In this document: piece after piece, positions 52,764 through 62,553 of the stretch
Numbering within the stretch: position 1 is the first letter of the stretch
Layout: the number at the start of each line of letters is the position of its first letter
Source: CAYLLD01 sp964425135
GTDB taxonomy: Bacteria > Pseudomonadota > Alphaproteobacteria > Rhodobacterales > Rhodobacteraceae
Length of the DNA: 64,000 nucleotides
Assembly (NCBI GenBank): GCA_964425135.1
Contig: CAYRKW010000009.1
Coordinates: 7,684 to 71,683 of the forward strand
Direction of reading: 5' to 3'
Position numbers and translations under genes: made by a program
Notes under the pieces: model-generated
The model's input: only the letters and a program-made list of their open reading frames with translations
The model's database searches: none
What the model was told of the DNA's origin: nothing

Positions 52764-53444
52764 TTGGCCAAACCAGTTGCAATCATACCCGCGCGGGGCG
52801 GATCGAAACGCATTCCGCGCAAGAATATCAAGCCGTTTCACGGTCGCCCCATGATCGGCTGGCCTATTCGCACGGCGCTGAGCAGTGGGCTCTTTGGTGA
52901 GGTGATTGTCAGCACTGATGATGAAGAGATTGCGCAGGTGGCGCGGGATGTCGGAGCAAGCGTGCCGTTCCTGCGCAATCCGGATTTGGCGGATGATTAT
53001 GCGGGGACGACGGAGGTTATCGGCGATGCGGTCCAACATTTGGATCTCACGGATGAGACCCCTGTGTGCTGTCTTTATGCCACCGCAGTTTTTGCGCGGG
53101 CGCAGGCGTTGGAAGACGGGCTCGCGCGTCTGCACGCAGGCGCACGCTGGGTGTTGAGCATGTGCGAATATGCGACGCAAATACAGCGGGCCTATCGCCA
53201 AGATGAAGGCGGATTTGTACCTTTTTCGCTGGAGGATATCGCAAAGCGCTCGCAAGACCTTGAGCCTGCATACTTCGATGCGGGTCAGTTCTACTGGGCG
53301 CTTGCAAAAACCTGGCGCGATCCGAAGGCTAAGGTCTGGGATGGCGCATCGGCAGTGATCCTTGATGCAAATGATGTGTGCGATATCGACACGCCGGCGG
53401 ATTGGGATCGGGCGCTGTCCCTGTTTGCGGCGAGGCGCGCGTGA
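52764..53444 (+). CDS. pseF: Pseudaminic acid cytidylyltransferase
   Basis: 226 residues of the CMP-NeuAc synthetase family. IIPARGGSKRIPRKNIKPF binds CTP; the Mg-binding end is DIDTPADWDRAL. VPFSLEDIAKRSQDLEPAYFDAGQFYW is typical of PseF rather than NeuA. Start is TTG at 52764 (MAKPVAIIPARGG) with AGAAGG upstream at 52748-52753; no ATG or GTG is in frame nearby. Last step to CMP-Pse. Overlaps pseG by GTGA. Confidence 0.92.
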   Translation: MAKPVAIIPARGGSKRIPRKNIKPFHGRPMIGWPIRTALSSGLFGEVIVSTDDEEIAQVARDVGASVPFLRNPDLADDYAGTTEVIGDAVQHLDLTDETPVCCLYATAVFARAQALEDGLARLHAGARWVLSMCEYATQIQRAYRQDEGGFVPFSLEDIAKRSQDLEPAYFDAGQFYWALAKTWRDPKAKVWDGASAVILDANDVCDIDTPADWDRALSLFAARRA

Positions 53445-54910
53445 AACTTCTGGTTCGGGTGGATGCGGGACCGGCCATCGGCGGTGGTCACATCATGCGC
53501 TGCCTGACACTTGCCCGCGCCGCGACTGAGCGCGGTTGGTCGGCTACATTCGTCACGCGCGGTCTCGATCCGGCGCTGTTGTCTGCGGTGAAGGGATATG
53601 GCGTTGATGTGATCGAGTTGCCCGGCAGCGATGTTACGCAAAATGCTGCAAGCTATGTCAGTTGGCTCGGCGCATCGCCCGATCAGGACGCGGCACAGAC
53701 CCGGGAGATTTTGAGCGCCGAAGACCCAGATTGGTTGATCGTGGATCACTACGGGGTCGGGCAAGACTGGCTGTCGGCGATGCCCGCTGCGACCAAAATC
53801 GCCTATCTCGACGATTTAGATAGGTTTGATCTGCGATGCGATCTGATTGTCGATCAAACACGGCTTACACCCGCGCGCTACGGCAAAGGCGCGCGCGCTG
53901 TCCTGTCAGGTCCGAATTATGCCTTGTTGCGGCCTGAGTTTCAGGCTGATGCGCCGGTCAGGACGACGTTAAAACGTCTGCTGGTCATGCCCGGTGCAGG
54001 GGATGCCTATGGGCTGGCGACACTGGCGCTGGAGGCGAGTGAAGGGCTGGGGCTGGAGGCCATTGATGTGGTCGTTGGACCGCTTGCTGATACGCGAGGC
54101 GCGCTTGACACGCTGGCAGCACGCCTTCCGAATGTGGTGCTGCATTACAATGTGAAGGATGTTTCGGGTCTTTTTCTGGCGGCTGATTTGGCTGTTGGCG
54201 CGGGCGGCATGTCTGCTTGGGAGCGATGCGCGCTGGGGTTGCCGTGCGTCATGGTCGCGGTGGCACCGAACCAACAGCGGATTTGCAAAGACCTGAGCGA
54301 TGCTGGAGCGGCTGTATTTGCCAAGGGCGATGTAGCGTCGATCCGGGCTGCAATAGAGGCGGCGGATATTCCAGCCATGTCCGCGCGAGCCAAGGAGATT
54401 TGCGACGGGCGCGGCGCTGAGCGCGTGTTGGATGTGTTAGCGGCGCGGCTTGATCCGCTGTCGGATGCGGACGCTGGGCAACTGCTTGCCTGGAGGAATG
54501 AGCCGCACATCAGGTCCGTGAGCCTGACGCAGCATGAGATTGATCCGGACGAGCATGCGGCATGGTTTGCAAAGGCGCGCGTGCGGGGCGACGGGATGTG
54601 GCGGATCTACAGCGAGGGCGGGCGGAAACTGGGGTTTATCAGCGCATCGGGTGATGGCGAGGTCTGGCGTTGGAATTTCTATATCGGCGCACCCGATGCG
54701 CCAAAAGGTGCAGGCGGGCGGATGCTCGCAGGGTTTTTGCGAGAGGCATTCAAGGTTGTTGATCGGATTGAGGCTGATGTGCTGGCAGACAACAAAGTGT
54801 CTATCCATTTGCATGAGCGGCTTGGATTTGTGCATATTGCACAACAGGCGGGGGGCGCGTATCGCTTCGCCCTAAACAAAGAGGATTGGCTTGCCTATGC
54901 ACGCGTTTGA
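53441..54910 (+). CDS. pseG: Fused UDP-sugar hydrolase PseG and N-acetyltransferase PseH
   Basis: 489 residues from GTG at 53441. Residues 1-340 are PseG, a GT-B-like nucleotidase: VDAGPAIGGGHIMRCLTLA contains the catalytic His, and GAGGMSAWERCALGLP binds UDP. Residues 340-489 are a GNAT acetyltransferase with LLAWRNEPHIRSVSL and DNKVSIHLHERLGF, matching PseH. The frame is continuous with no stop or slippery site between. The chimera carries out two non-adjacent steps: 4-N-acetylation (PseH) and removal of UDP (PseG). Overlaps pseI by 14 bases. Confidence 0.9.
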   Translation: MKLLVRVDAGPAIGGGHIMRCLTLARAATERGWSATFVTRGLDPALLSAVKGYGVDVIELPGSDVTQNAASYVSWLGASPDQDAAQTREILSAEDPDWLIVDHYGVGQDWLSAMPAATKIAYLDDLDRFDLRCDLIVDQTRLTPARYGKGARAVLSGPNYALLRPEFQADAPVRTTLKRLLVMPGAGDAYGLATLALEASEGLGLEAIDVVVGPLADTRGALDTLAARLPNVVLHYNVKDVSGLFLAADLAVGAGGMSAWERCALGLPCVMVAVAPNQQRICKDLSDAGAAVFAKGDVASIRAAIEAADIPAMSARAKEICDGRGAERVLDVLAARLDPLSDADAGQLLAWRNEPHIRSVSLTQHEIDPDEHAAWFAKARVRGDGMWRIYSEGGRKLGFISASGDGEVWRWNFYIGAPDAPKGAGGRMLAGFLREAFKVVDRIEADVLADNKVSIHLHERLGFVHIAQQAGGAYRFALNKEDWLAYARV

Positions 54911-55937
54911 GATTGCCGGTCGCCCCGTCGGCGCAGATCACAGTCCCTACATCATTGCTGAGCTTTCGGGCAATCATAACGGCGATAAATCCCGTGCGTT
55001 GGAGCTGGTCGATGCAGCGGCGTCCACAGGCGCGGATGCGATTAAGCTACAAACGTATACGGCGGACACAATCACGATTGATGTGGACCGACCGGAGTTC
55101 CGCATCGAAGGCGGGTTGTGGGACGGTCGGTCGCTTTATGAATTGTATCAAGAAGCGAGCACGCCCTGGGAGTGGCATGAGGACTTGTTTAAGCGCGCGG
55201 CCAAGCATGGATTGGCTTGTTTTTCGTCGCCTTTTGATCACTCAGCGGTGGATCTTTTGGCCGGACTGAACGCGCCAGCGTATAAAATTGCCTCATTTGA
55301 GCTGGTGGATTTGCCGCTGATCCGCAAGGCTGCTTCGATGGGCAAGCCGCTCATCATGTCCACCGGTGTTGCGAATTACGCTGAGATTGAAGAGGCGTGC
55401 AAAGCGGCAGAGGCGGCGCCTGCGGTCACGCTGCTGCACTGCATCTCAGCCTATCCTGCTGCGCCCGAAGATATGCGGCTGGGCACCATTGCGGCGCTTG
55501 GGGCGGCGTTTGGTGTGCAGGTGGGATTGTCGGATCATACGCTTGGATCGGCGGTTTCGGTGGCCTCGATTGCAATGGGCGCGACAGTGATCGAGAAGCA
55601 CATGACGCTCAAACGTGCGGATGGTGGGCCGGATGCAGCGTTTTCGCTTGAGCCGGATGAGTTTAAATCGCTTGTCGATGATTGCCGCATGGCGCATGCC
55701 GCCCTCGGCCCTGCGCAAACGGATCGGCAGGGTGTTGGCAGCGCAAACGCCAAGTTCCGCCGCTCGCTTTACGTGGTGGAGGACATCCCGAAGGGCGCGG
55801 CACTGTCGCAGGCGAACATTCGATCCATCCGGCCCGGCAATGGCTTGAAGCCAAAGCATCTTGATAGCGTTCTGGGCAAGGCGGCATTGCGCGATCTAAA
55901 ACGCGGTGAGCCGCTGGATTGGGATATGATCGGTTAG
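54897..55937 (+). CDS. pseI: Pseudaminic acid synthase
   Basis: 346 residues of the NeuB family. AELSGNHNGDKSRALELVDA, KLQTYTADTIT, STGVANYAEI and GLSDHTLG are in the barrel; the C-terminal SAF antifreeze-like domain starts near residue 290 (RRSLYVVEDIPKG). Condenses the trideoxy sugar with PEP to give Pse. The ATG at 54897 is taken with GAGGA at 54881; a TTG at 54891 is possible. Confidence 0.93.
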   Translation: MHAFEIAGRPVGADHSPYIIAELSGNHNGDKSRALELVDAAASTGADAIKLQTYTADTITIDVDRPEFRIEGGLWDGRSLYELYQEASTPWEWHEDLFKRAAKHGLACFSSPFDHSAVDLLAGLNAPAYKIASFELVDLPLIRKAASMGKPLIMSTGVANYAEIEEACKAAEAAPAVTLLHCISAYPAAPEDMRLGTIAALGAAFGVQVGLSDHTLGSAVSVASIAMGATVIEKHMTLKRADGGPDAAFSLEPDEFKSLVDDCRMAHAALGPAQTDRQGVGSANAKFRRSLYVVEDIPKGAALSQANIRSIRPGNGLKPKHLDSVLGKAALRDLKRGEPLDWDMIG

Positions 55938-55941
55938 GTTT

Positions 55942-57408
55942 ATGGCTATTCGGCTTGCCTGCGTCTCAACCGCAAAAAACACCACGAAAATACTGCAGCA
56001 GATGATCGCTGACAATGAGGACATCGAGCTGGTGCTGCACCTTGGCGGCACGGATGCGCATTACAAGGCCAGCTCGCTGGCGCGCATGTCAAAGCGCGCT
56101 GGCGTTAACGGGCCATTGGTTCGGGGTGCGGCAGCGACCCATGCAAACATGGAGCTTATCGGCAGTGCCGAATTCAAACAAAGTGCAGCCGAATTTGTCG
56201 ATCACATGCATCGCGATTCAGGCATGTTCAAATTCAAGGGACATCATGTTCGGGCCACACAGGATTTGCTCGACTATTATCACATTTTGACGGATGTTCT
56301 GGCGACGAAACTGCGCGAGAATGACGTCACCCATGTGCTGTTTTTCAACGTCCCGCATCTGAGCTACGATACCGCACTGTATCACATGGCGCGGGCGATG
56401 GGGCTTGAAACGCTGATCGTAACCCAATCGCTGTTTCCGGGAAAATTCTTCTCGATGCGCAGGCCACAAGCCTACGGGTCTTTGCGAGAAAGCGCGGATG
56501 ACGCCCCGCCTATGACCATTGAACAGGGTAAGGAGCTTGATCTGTTTTACATGAGCGCTGTCGGGCAAGAGCGCGGTGAGACTGGTCGGATCACTTTGCG
56601 CGGACTGTTACAGCTTTTCGCCCATGTGTTGATGAAGCGTCCCTTCTCTGCGCTCAATCCGGTCTATTGGTGGAAGACCATCTCGCGGATGCGAAAAATC
56701 TATGGCGGATTACCCAAGTGGCGCGATCCTTTTGCGCAGTTTTTCCATGATAACAGTTTGGCCTATTTCGAGCATATCCTGCAATTCGAGGAGGCTGACG
56801 TCGATTTTGGAAAGCGCTTTGTCTATTTCGCCATGCAGATGCAGCCGGAGATGACGACATCATCCTTGGGCGGGAAATACGTCGATCAGGCGCTTGCAAT
56901 CGAACATCTCGCCGCATTGCTACCCGAGGATGTGATGATTTACGTAAAAGACAATCCCAAGCAACGCGCAGCCATGCGCGGGCCGATGTTTTTTCACCGT
57001 CTTGCGCGTATCCCGAATGTTCAGATCGTCCCGTCCTTCACCAGTACCCACGCGCTGACGGACAATTCACTGTTTGTGGCGACCATCACAGGCACTGTGG
57101 GATGGGAGGCGGTGCGCAAGGGGAAGCGCGCATTGATCTTCGGCAATGCGTGGTATCGGGATTTTCCCGGTGTCGTGCGCATGAAAGAGGGGCTTACGTT
57201 TGATGAGATCGTGACAGCACCATTGATCCACGAGGATTTGGAGAAGGCTGCAGGACGGCTTTTGGGCGCGTTGCATGATGGCGTTGTTGACCGGCATTAC
57301 ACCAAACTGGTGGATCAATTTGATGAAGAGGACAACGCGAAAGCTGTGTCGCAAACACTCGCGAAATTGATCCGTAGAGAGCGTGATGTGGTGTTTGAGC
57401 GCGACTAG
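55942..57408 (+). CDS. KpsC/KpsS-like (Capsule_synth) protein, candidate pseudaminic-acid transferase
   Basis: 488 residues. The C-terminal half has the Capsule_synth (PF05159) pattern: YFAMQMQPEMTTS, IYVKDNPKQ and TITGTVGWEAVRKGKRALIFG. KpsC/KpsS of that family transfer Kdo from CMP-Kdo. The N-terminal 150 residues are not a pattern I recognise. Four bases after pseI and in the same operon. CMP-Pse is also a CMP-activated nonulosonate, so the protein may place Pse onto a glycan or protein. No signal peptide or membrane helix. Acceptor unknown. Ends one base from the convergent pseC. Confidence 0.72.
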   Translation: MAIRLACVSTAKNTTKILQQMIADNEDIELVLHLGGTDAHYKASSLARMSKRAGVNGPLVRGAAATHANMELIGSAEFKQSAAEFVDHMHRDSGMFKFKGHHVRATQDLLDYYHILTDVLATKLRENDVTHVLFFNVPHLSYDTALYHMARAMGLETLIVTQSLFPGKFFSMRRPQAYGSLRESADDAPPMTIEQGKELDLFYMSAVGQERGETGRITLRGLLQLFAHVLMKRPFSALNPVYWWKTISRMRKIYGGLPKWRDPFAQFFHDNSLAYFEHILQFEEADVDFGKRFVYFAMQMQPEMTTSSLGGKYVDQALAIEHLAALLPEDVMIYVKDNPKQRAAMRGPMFFHRLARIPNVQIVPSFTSTHALTDNSLFVATITGTVGWEAVRKGKRALIFGNAWYRDFPGVVRMKEGLTFDEIVTAPLIHEDLEKAAGRLLGALHDGVVDRHYTKLVDQFDEEDNAKAVSQTLAKLIRRERDVVFERD

Positions 57409-57409
57409 C

Positions 57410-58549
57410 TCAGTCGAAACACATCTTAAGTTTTGCAACGACCTCATCCACTTGTGCATCGCTTAAATCTGCGAACATCGGGATGCTGATGGCTTGTGCG
57501 TAATACGCCTCGGACGCCGGAAAATCACCATCGCCAAACCCAAGCGCCTGGTAATAGGGCTGGGTGTGGACCGGGATGTAATGCACTTGCACGCCGATCC
57601 CGGTGTCGCGCAATTGCTCGAACACTTCGCGCCGTGTTTTGTTGGTGCGGTTGCGATCTATCTGGATCGGGTAGAGGTGGAGCGATGAATGACAGTCTGC
57701 ATTTTGCGCGGGCAGGATCAGCGGCAGTCCCTTGAGCGCTTCATCATAGCGTTTGCGGATATCATGTCGTCGGGCGATGAAGGCGTCCAACCGCTCAAGC
57801 TGCGAGAGCCCCAAAGCGGCCTGAATGTCTGTGATGCGGTAGTTCAAACCAAGGGTGTCTTGCGCGTAGTACCAAGGGCCATTTTGTTCAACCAGCGCGT
57901 CACTGCGCGTCACGCCATGAGAGCGAAGGCTCCTCATTTTGTCCGCAAGCGCGGCGTCCTGCGTCATCGCAGCGCCGCCTTCGGCGGTGGTAATGATTTT
58001 GACCGGATGGAAAGAAAACACGGCCACATCGGAATACTGGCACGACCCGATGGGTGATCCTTTGTATTGCGCACCGATGGCGTGGGAGGCGTCTTCGACT
58101 ATCTTGAAGCCGTATGTTTTGCCAAGCTGCGCGATCCGTTCCATATCGCCGCACTGCCCTGCGAAATGCACGGGCATGACAATCTTTGGCGCAGGCCCGC
58201 GTTCAAGTTTCGCCTCTAGCGCATCAGCGGACATGCAGTAGGTGGCCGGATCAATATCTACAAAATCCACATCCGCACCACACAGTCGCCCTACGTTCGC
58301 AGAGGCAACAAATGTGTTGGGCGCGGTCCAGAGTGTATCGCCCGGCCCTAGATCAAGCGCAAGACACGCGATATGCAGCGCTGAAGTCGCCGAGTTTACT
58401 GCGATCGCATGGGCCGCATTGGTTTTTTCCGCCAGCGCGCCCTCGAACATGGGAACCGCCGGACCGGTGGTTAGAAAATCAGAGCGCAGCACATCGGTGA
58501 CGGCATCAATATCTGTCTGCGTGATCTGCTGACGGCCATATGGGATCAT
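57410..58549 (-). CDS. pseC: UDP-4-amino-4,6-dideoxy-N-acetyl-beta-L-altrosamine transaminase
   Basis: 379 residues, DegT/DnrJ/EryC1 aminotransferase. NSATSALHIACLAL binds PLP phosphate, EDASHAIGAQYKG is the central Asp region, and the PLP lysine is in FSFHPVKIITTAEGG. GLNYRITDIQAALG follows, as in PseC. Second step after PseB. Three bases downstream of pseB on the minus strand. Confidence 0.92.
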   Translation of the reverse strand: MIPYGRQQITQTDIDAVTDVLRSDFLTTGPAVPMFEGALAEKTNAAHAIAVNSATSALHIACLALDLGPGDTLWTAPNTFVASANVGRLCGADVDFVDIDPATYCMSADALEAKLERGPAPKIVMPVHFAGQCGDMERIAQLGKTYGFKIVEDASHAIGAQYKGSPIGSCQYSDVAVFSFHPVKIITTAEGGAAMTQDAALADKMRSLRSHGVTRSDALVEQNGPWYYAQDTLGLNYRITDIQAALGLSQLERLDAFIARRHDIRKRYDEALKGLPLILPAQNADCHSSLHLYPIQIDRNRTNKTRREVFEQLRDTGIGVQVHYIPVHTQPYYQALGFGDGDFPASEAYYAQAISIPMFADLSDAQVDEVVAKLKMCFD

Positions 58550-58552
58550 CGG

Positions 58553-59551
58553 TCAGAAGGTTCCGATTTTATCGCTGTTGGCGTCAATCCACGCCTGAAG
58601 CGTGCCCACGTCCATCCAATGCTCATTGGTGTCGGAAGAATACACAAAGCCTTCGGGCACTTTCTTGCCGTCCTTGATCCGCTCCGGGTCGCTCGACCAG
58701 CTGTTGATTACCGGTAAGATTTTGTAATGCTTGGGATATTCGTAGGTATAATGCGCATCTTCGGCGCTGATCATCTGCTCATGCAGCTTCTCACCCGGCC
58801 TGATGCCAATCACCGTCTGCTTTGCGTCAGGATTTACCGCCTTGGCGATTTCGGTGATCGTCATGGACGGGATTTTCTGTACGTAAATTTCTCCGCCACG
58901 CATATCTTCGAAGGCGTGCAACACGAGCCCCACCGCCTCATCGAGCGTAATCATAAAGCGCGTCATCCGCGGATCCGTGATCGGGAACTCGCCCTTGTCC
59001 TTGATCGACACGAAAAACGGAATCACCGAGCCGCGTGAGCCCATCACATTGCCATAGCGCACCACCGAAAAGCGGCATCCGTCCGCGCCTGAGTAGGAAT
59101 TGCCCGACACAAAGAGCTTATCCGAGGCCAGTTTGGTCGCGCCATAGAGATTAACCGGGCTGGAGGCCTTGTCCGTCGAAAGCGCAACGCAGCCTTTGAC
59201 GCCCTTGTCGATGCAGGCATCTATCACATTCATAGCGCCGTTGATGTTGGTTTTGACACATTCGAACGGATTATATTCAGCCGTCGGCACAATTTTCGAT
59301 GCCGCCGCATGAACAACGTAATCCACCCCATCAAGCGCCCGGTAAAGTCGGTCGCGATCGCGTACGTCGCCGATAAAAAACCGCACGCGGGGATCATTTT
59401 CAAAGCGCTTGGCCATATCCCACTGCTTCATCTCGTCGCGCGAGTAGATGATCAGTTTTTGCGGGTTGTATTTTTCGAGGATCATCGGGACAAAAACCGA
59501 TCCGAAAGAGCCAGTACCGCCTGTCACCAGAACCGTTTGATCATTGAACAT
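58553..59551 (-). CDS. pseB: UDP-N-acetylglucosamine 4,6-dehydratase (5-inverting)
   Basis: 332 residues, SDR-type epimerase fold. VTGGTGSFGSVF binds NADP; the catalytic site is in ALSTDKASSPVNLYGATK (Asp-Lys with Tyr of YxxxK). MITLDEAVGLV and the end region match PseB. The ATG at 59551 gives the usual MFNDQTVLVTGG start; ATGs at 59566 and 59581 would add short leaders. First step of Pse synthesis, making the 4-keto-L-ido sugar. Confidence 0.93.
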   Translation of the reverse strand: MFNDQTVLVTGGTGSFGSVFVPMILEKYNPQKLIIYSRDEMKQWDMAKRFENDPRVRFFIGDVRDRDRLYRALDGVDYVVHAAASKIVPTAEYNPFECVKTNINGAMNVIDACIDKGVKGCVALSTDKASSPVNLYGATKLASDKLFVSGNSYSGADGCRFSVVRYGNVMGSRGSVIPFFVSIKDKGEFPITDPRMTRFMITLDEAVGLVLHAFEDMRGGEIYVQKIPSMTITEIAKAVNPDAKQTVIGIRPGEKLHEQMISAEDAHYTYEYPKHYKILPVINSWSSDPERIKDGKKVPEGFVYSSDTNEHWMDVGTLQAWIDANSDKIGTF

Positions 59552-59732
59552 TTTATTTCCGTACATGAATACGGGTTTCATACCCTTTGCGCGGGGTAAT
59601 GAAAAGTAAACCGCAACGCAATTTTGGTGCGAGGTGAAACAAATTGCTAAGACACTGCGTGCTATAAGAGGTCGCGTATGGGTTCAGGCGTTGGCATTTG
59701 TGGCGGCGTTTTTGCAGTAGGAGACGGGTGCA

Positions 59733-60893
59733 GTGCGTCATTTCGCATCGACACAAGACGGCGCGGCTGAGCGTGATGTACCGGCTTGGGACGGCGGATC
59801 TTTTCTGGAAAAGGTGCTAAATGTCGCGCCGAACATCATTTATGTCTTCAACCAGCAAACCCAGTCGAATGAGTACTCAAACCGTTCGCTCGGCGCGTCT
59901 TTGGGGTATACCGAGGCAGAATTGCAGGCGCTTGGCTCGGAGCTGCTTCCCCGCTTGTGTCATCCGGACGATCTGCCAAAGATCTACAGCTATTTCACCG
60001 CACTGCGTTTGATGCCGGACGGGGAAATCTCAACGCTCGAATACCGTATGCGCAACAAGGCTGGGGGTTGGTCGTGGCTGATGTCCTACGACACGATTTT
60101 CGAGCGGGATGAGGCAGGCGAGGTGTTGCGGCACATCGGCATGGCGACAGATATCACCGCGCGAAAGCAGGCCGAAGAACTGGTGCGTGTGGAAAAACAG
60201 TTCGCGAACAAAGCGTCGCAGGATTTGCGCACGTTTTCCCATTCGGTGTTGCATGACATCAAATCGCCGGTGCATGCGCTCAACCTGATGTTCAAGAGGT
60301 TGGCATCACTTCCGAGTGTCGCGCAAAACGAGGAGGCGTTGGAGCTTGTCGGGTTGAGCCTTGAGACGCTCACGCAGATGGAAGAAACGCTGCATGGCGT
60401 GCTGCAATTCACGCGCGTACTCAACACATCGAATAAGCACGAACGGACGTCGACAAACGATGCGATTAACGCGGCCTGCGATGATCTGAGTGACGATATT
60501 GCGGCCAGCGGGGCGCAGCTGCAGATCAACAGTTTTCCGGATGTGATTGGCGATGCGCTTCAGTTGCAGCTTCTGTTTCGCAACATTATCGAGAACGCAA
60601 TAAAATTCACGAAGCCTGGCGAGAGACCCGTCATTACGATCGATCACGGCGCGCAATCGAATGATCTGTTCGTCTGTCTTACGGTCAGCGATAGTGGCAT
60701 TGGCATCGCCGAGCAATATCACCAGCGCGTTTTTGGCATGTTCCAACGGCTTCATTTCAGCGATGACTACAAAGGCCGCGGCCTGGGTCTGGCGATTTGT
60801 GCCCGGATCATTCAGGATCACGCTGGCTCAATCAGCCTGACATCTGAGCTGGACAAAGGCACGTCCATCCTGATCGAACTGCCCCGCGCCTGA
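59733..60893 (+). CDS. PAS-domain sensor histidine kinase
   Basis: 386 residues, soluble. A PAS domain spans about 25-145 (NIIYVFNQQT to HIGMATDITARKQAEE). The phosphorylatable His174 lies in the variant H-box LHDIKSPVHAL. ATPase boxes: NIIENAIKF (N), DSGIGIAEQY (G1), GRGLGLAI (G2). GTG start at 59733 with AGGAG upstream. No response-regulator gene is next to it. Divergent from pseB (181-base gap), so it could sense a signal for surface glycosylation, but nothing shows this. Confidence 0.88.
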   Translation: MRHFASTQDGAAERDVPAWDGGSFLEKVLNVAPNIIYVFNQQTQSNEYSNRSLGASLGYTEAELQALGSELLPRLCHPDDLPKIYSYFTALRLMPDGEISTLEYRMRNKAGGWSWLMSYDTIFERDEAGEVLRHIGMATDITARKQAEELVRVEKQFANKASQDLRTFSHSVLHDIKSPVHALNLMFKRLASLPSVAQNEEALELVGLSLETLTQMEETLHGVLQFTRVLNTSNKHERTSTNDAINAACDDLSDDIAASGAQLQINSFPDVIGDALQLQLLFRNIIENAIKFTKPGERPVITIDHGAQSNDLFVCLTVSDSGIGIAEQYHQRVFGMFQRLHFSDDYKGRGLGLAICARIIQDHAGSISLTSELDKGTSILIELPRA

Positions 60894-61044
60894 CCGGCTG
60901 AACCTATGGTCTGTGTCGTTTGGGCAAGCGACGATAGTCCAACGAATTTCCGTCTAAATTCCCTCACGCATCACGGGCGTAAATTCCCATAGTCAATGAT
61001 TGGCCCCGTCGTTATAACGCAACGAAAACTGGGAGGAATGATCC

Positions 61045-62544
61045 ATGCAAGAGATACTGCATTATATCGGCGGCGCGTTGGAAAAGGGCAATTCGGATCG
61101 CTGGGGAGATGTTTACAATCCGGCAACCGGCGAAGTTCAGGCCAAGCTGGCGATGGCGGGAAAATCCGATCTTGATGCGGCTGTCGCGCGCGCGGCCAAA
61201 GCGCAACCGGCCTGGGCGGCGGTCAATCCGCAACGCCGGGCGCGGGTGATGATGGAGTTCGTCTCGCTTCTTAATCGCAACATGGACAAACTGGCCGAAG
61301 CGCTGTCGCGTGAGCATGGCAAGACCATTCCTGATGCCAAGGGTGATGTGATCCGGGGCCTTGAAGTCGCGGAATATTGCATCGGAGCGCCGCAGCTGTT
61401 GAAGGGTGAGTATACCGATAGCGCGGGTCCGGGCATTGATATGTATTCGATGCGGCAGCCCTTGGGTGTGACGGCAGGGATTACACCGTTCAACTTCCCG
61501 GCGATGATCCCGATGTGGATGTTCTGTCCGGCGCTTGTGTGCGGCAATGCGATGATCCTCAAACCCTCCGAACGCGATCCGTCGGTGCCAAATATGCTGG
61601 CCGAACTGATGGTTGAGGCGGGTCTGCCTGAGGACATTTTGCAGGTCGTACATGGCGACAAGGAAGTCGTGGATGCAATCCTCGACAATGACACGATCCA
61701 GTCGGTCGGCTTTGTTGGCTCGACCCCGATTGCGGAGTACATCTACGCGCGCTCGACGGCAAACGGGAAGCGCTGCCAGTGCTTTGGCGGAGCGAAAAAC
61801 CATATGATCGTCATGCCGGATGCAGATATGGATCAGGCGGCAGATGCGCTGGTTGGTGCTGGATACGGCGCGGCGGGAGAGCGGTGCATGGCCATCTCGG
61901 TCGCGGTGCCGGTTACGGATGAGGCGGCGGATCGGTTGATCGAAAAGCTGGTGCCACGCATCGAGAAACTGAAAGTCGGTCCCTATACGGCTGGCGATGA
62001 TATTGATTACGGTCCGGTGATCACGGCTGAGGCCAAGCAGAAGATCCTTGGGCTTGTTGAGAGCGGCGTAGATCAAGGGGCCAAACTGGTCGTTGATGGA
62101 CGTGATTTCTCGATGCAGGGCTATGAGGATGGCAATTTCGTCGGCGCGCATCTGTTTGATAACGTCACGCCGGATATGGACATCTATAAGCAGGAAATTT
62201 TTGGGCCGGTCCTGTCGACTGTTCGGGCCAAGACCTACGAAGAGGCAATCGGCCTTGCTATGGATCATGAGTATGGCAATGGCACGGCGATTTTCACCCG
62301 CGATGGGGATACGGCACGCGATTTTGCCAATCGGATCAATATCGGGATGGTGGGTGTGAATGTGCCTATTCCGGTGCCGCTGGCCTATCACACCTTTGGC
62401 GGCTGGAAAAAATCGATGTTTGGGGATTTGAATCAACACGGGCCTGATGCGTTCAAGTTCTACACGCGCACCAAAACCGTAACTGCGCGCTGGCCGTCGG
62501 GCATCAAAGAGGGCGGCGAGTTTTCGATCCCCGTGATGGAGTGA
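61045..62544 (+). CDS. mmsA: Methylmalonate-semialdehyde dehydrogenase (CoA-acylating)
   Basis: 499 residues of the aldehyde dehydrogenase superfamily. GITPFNFPAMIPMWM is diagnostic of MMSDH; the nucleophilic Cys is in AAGERCMAIS, the cofactor loop GFVGSTPIA, and a late NVPIPVPLAYHTFGGWK is also MMSDH-specific. Converts methylmalonate or malonate semialdehyde to propionyl- or acetyl-CoA in valine and inositol breakdown, so it could supply the last inositol step (IolA) for the locus at 35-41 kb. GGGAGGA at 61031-61037. Confidence 0.94.
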   Translation: MQEILHYIGGALEKGNSDRWGDVYNPATGEVQAKLAMAGKSDLDAAVARAAKAQPAWAAVNPQRRARVMMEFVSLLNRNMDKLAEALSREHGKTIPDAKGDVIRGLEVAEYCIGAPQLLKGEYTDSAGPGIDMYSMRQPLGVTAGITPFNFPAMIPMWMFCPALVCGNAMILKPSERDPSVPNMLAELMVEAGLPEDILQVVHGDKEVVDAILDNDTIQSVGFVGSTPIAEYIYARSTANGKRCQCFGGAKNHMIVMPDADMDQAADALVGAGYGAAGERCMAISVAVPVTDEAADRLIEKLVPRIEKLKVGPYTAGDDIDYGPVITAEAKQKILGLVESGVDQGAKLVVDGRDFSMQGYEDGNFVGAHLFDNVTPDMDIYKQEIFGPVLSTVRAKTYEEAIGLAMDHEYGNGTAIFTRDGDTARDFANRINIGMVGVNVPIPVPLAYHTFGGWKKSMFGDLNQHGPDAFKFYTRTKTVTARWPSGIKEGGEFSIPVME

Positions 62545-62553
62545 CCGAGCCCG

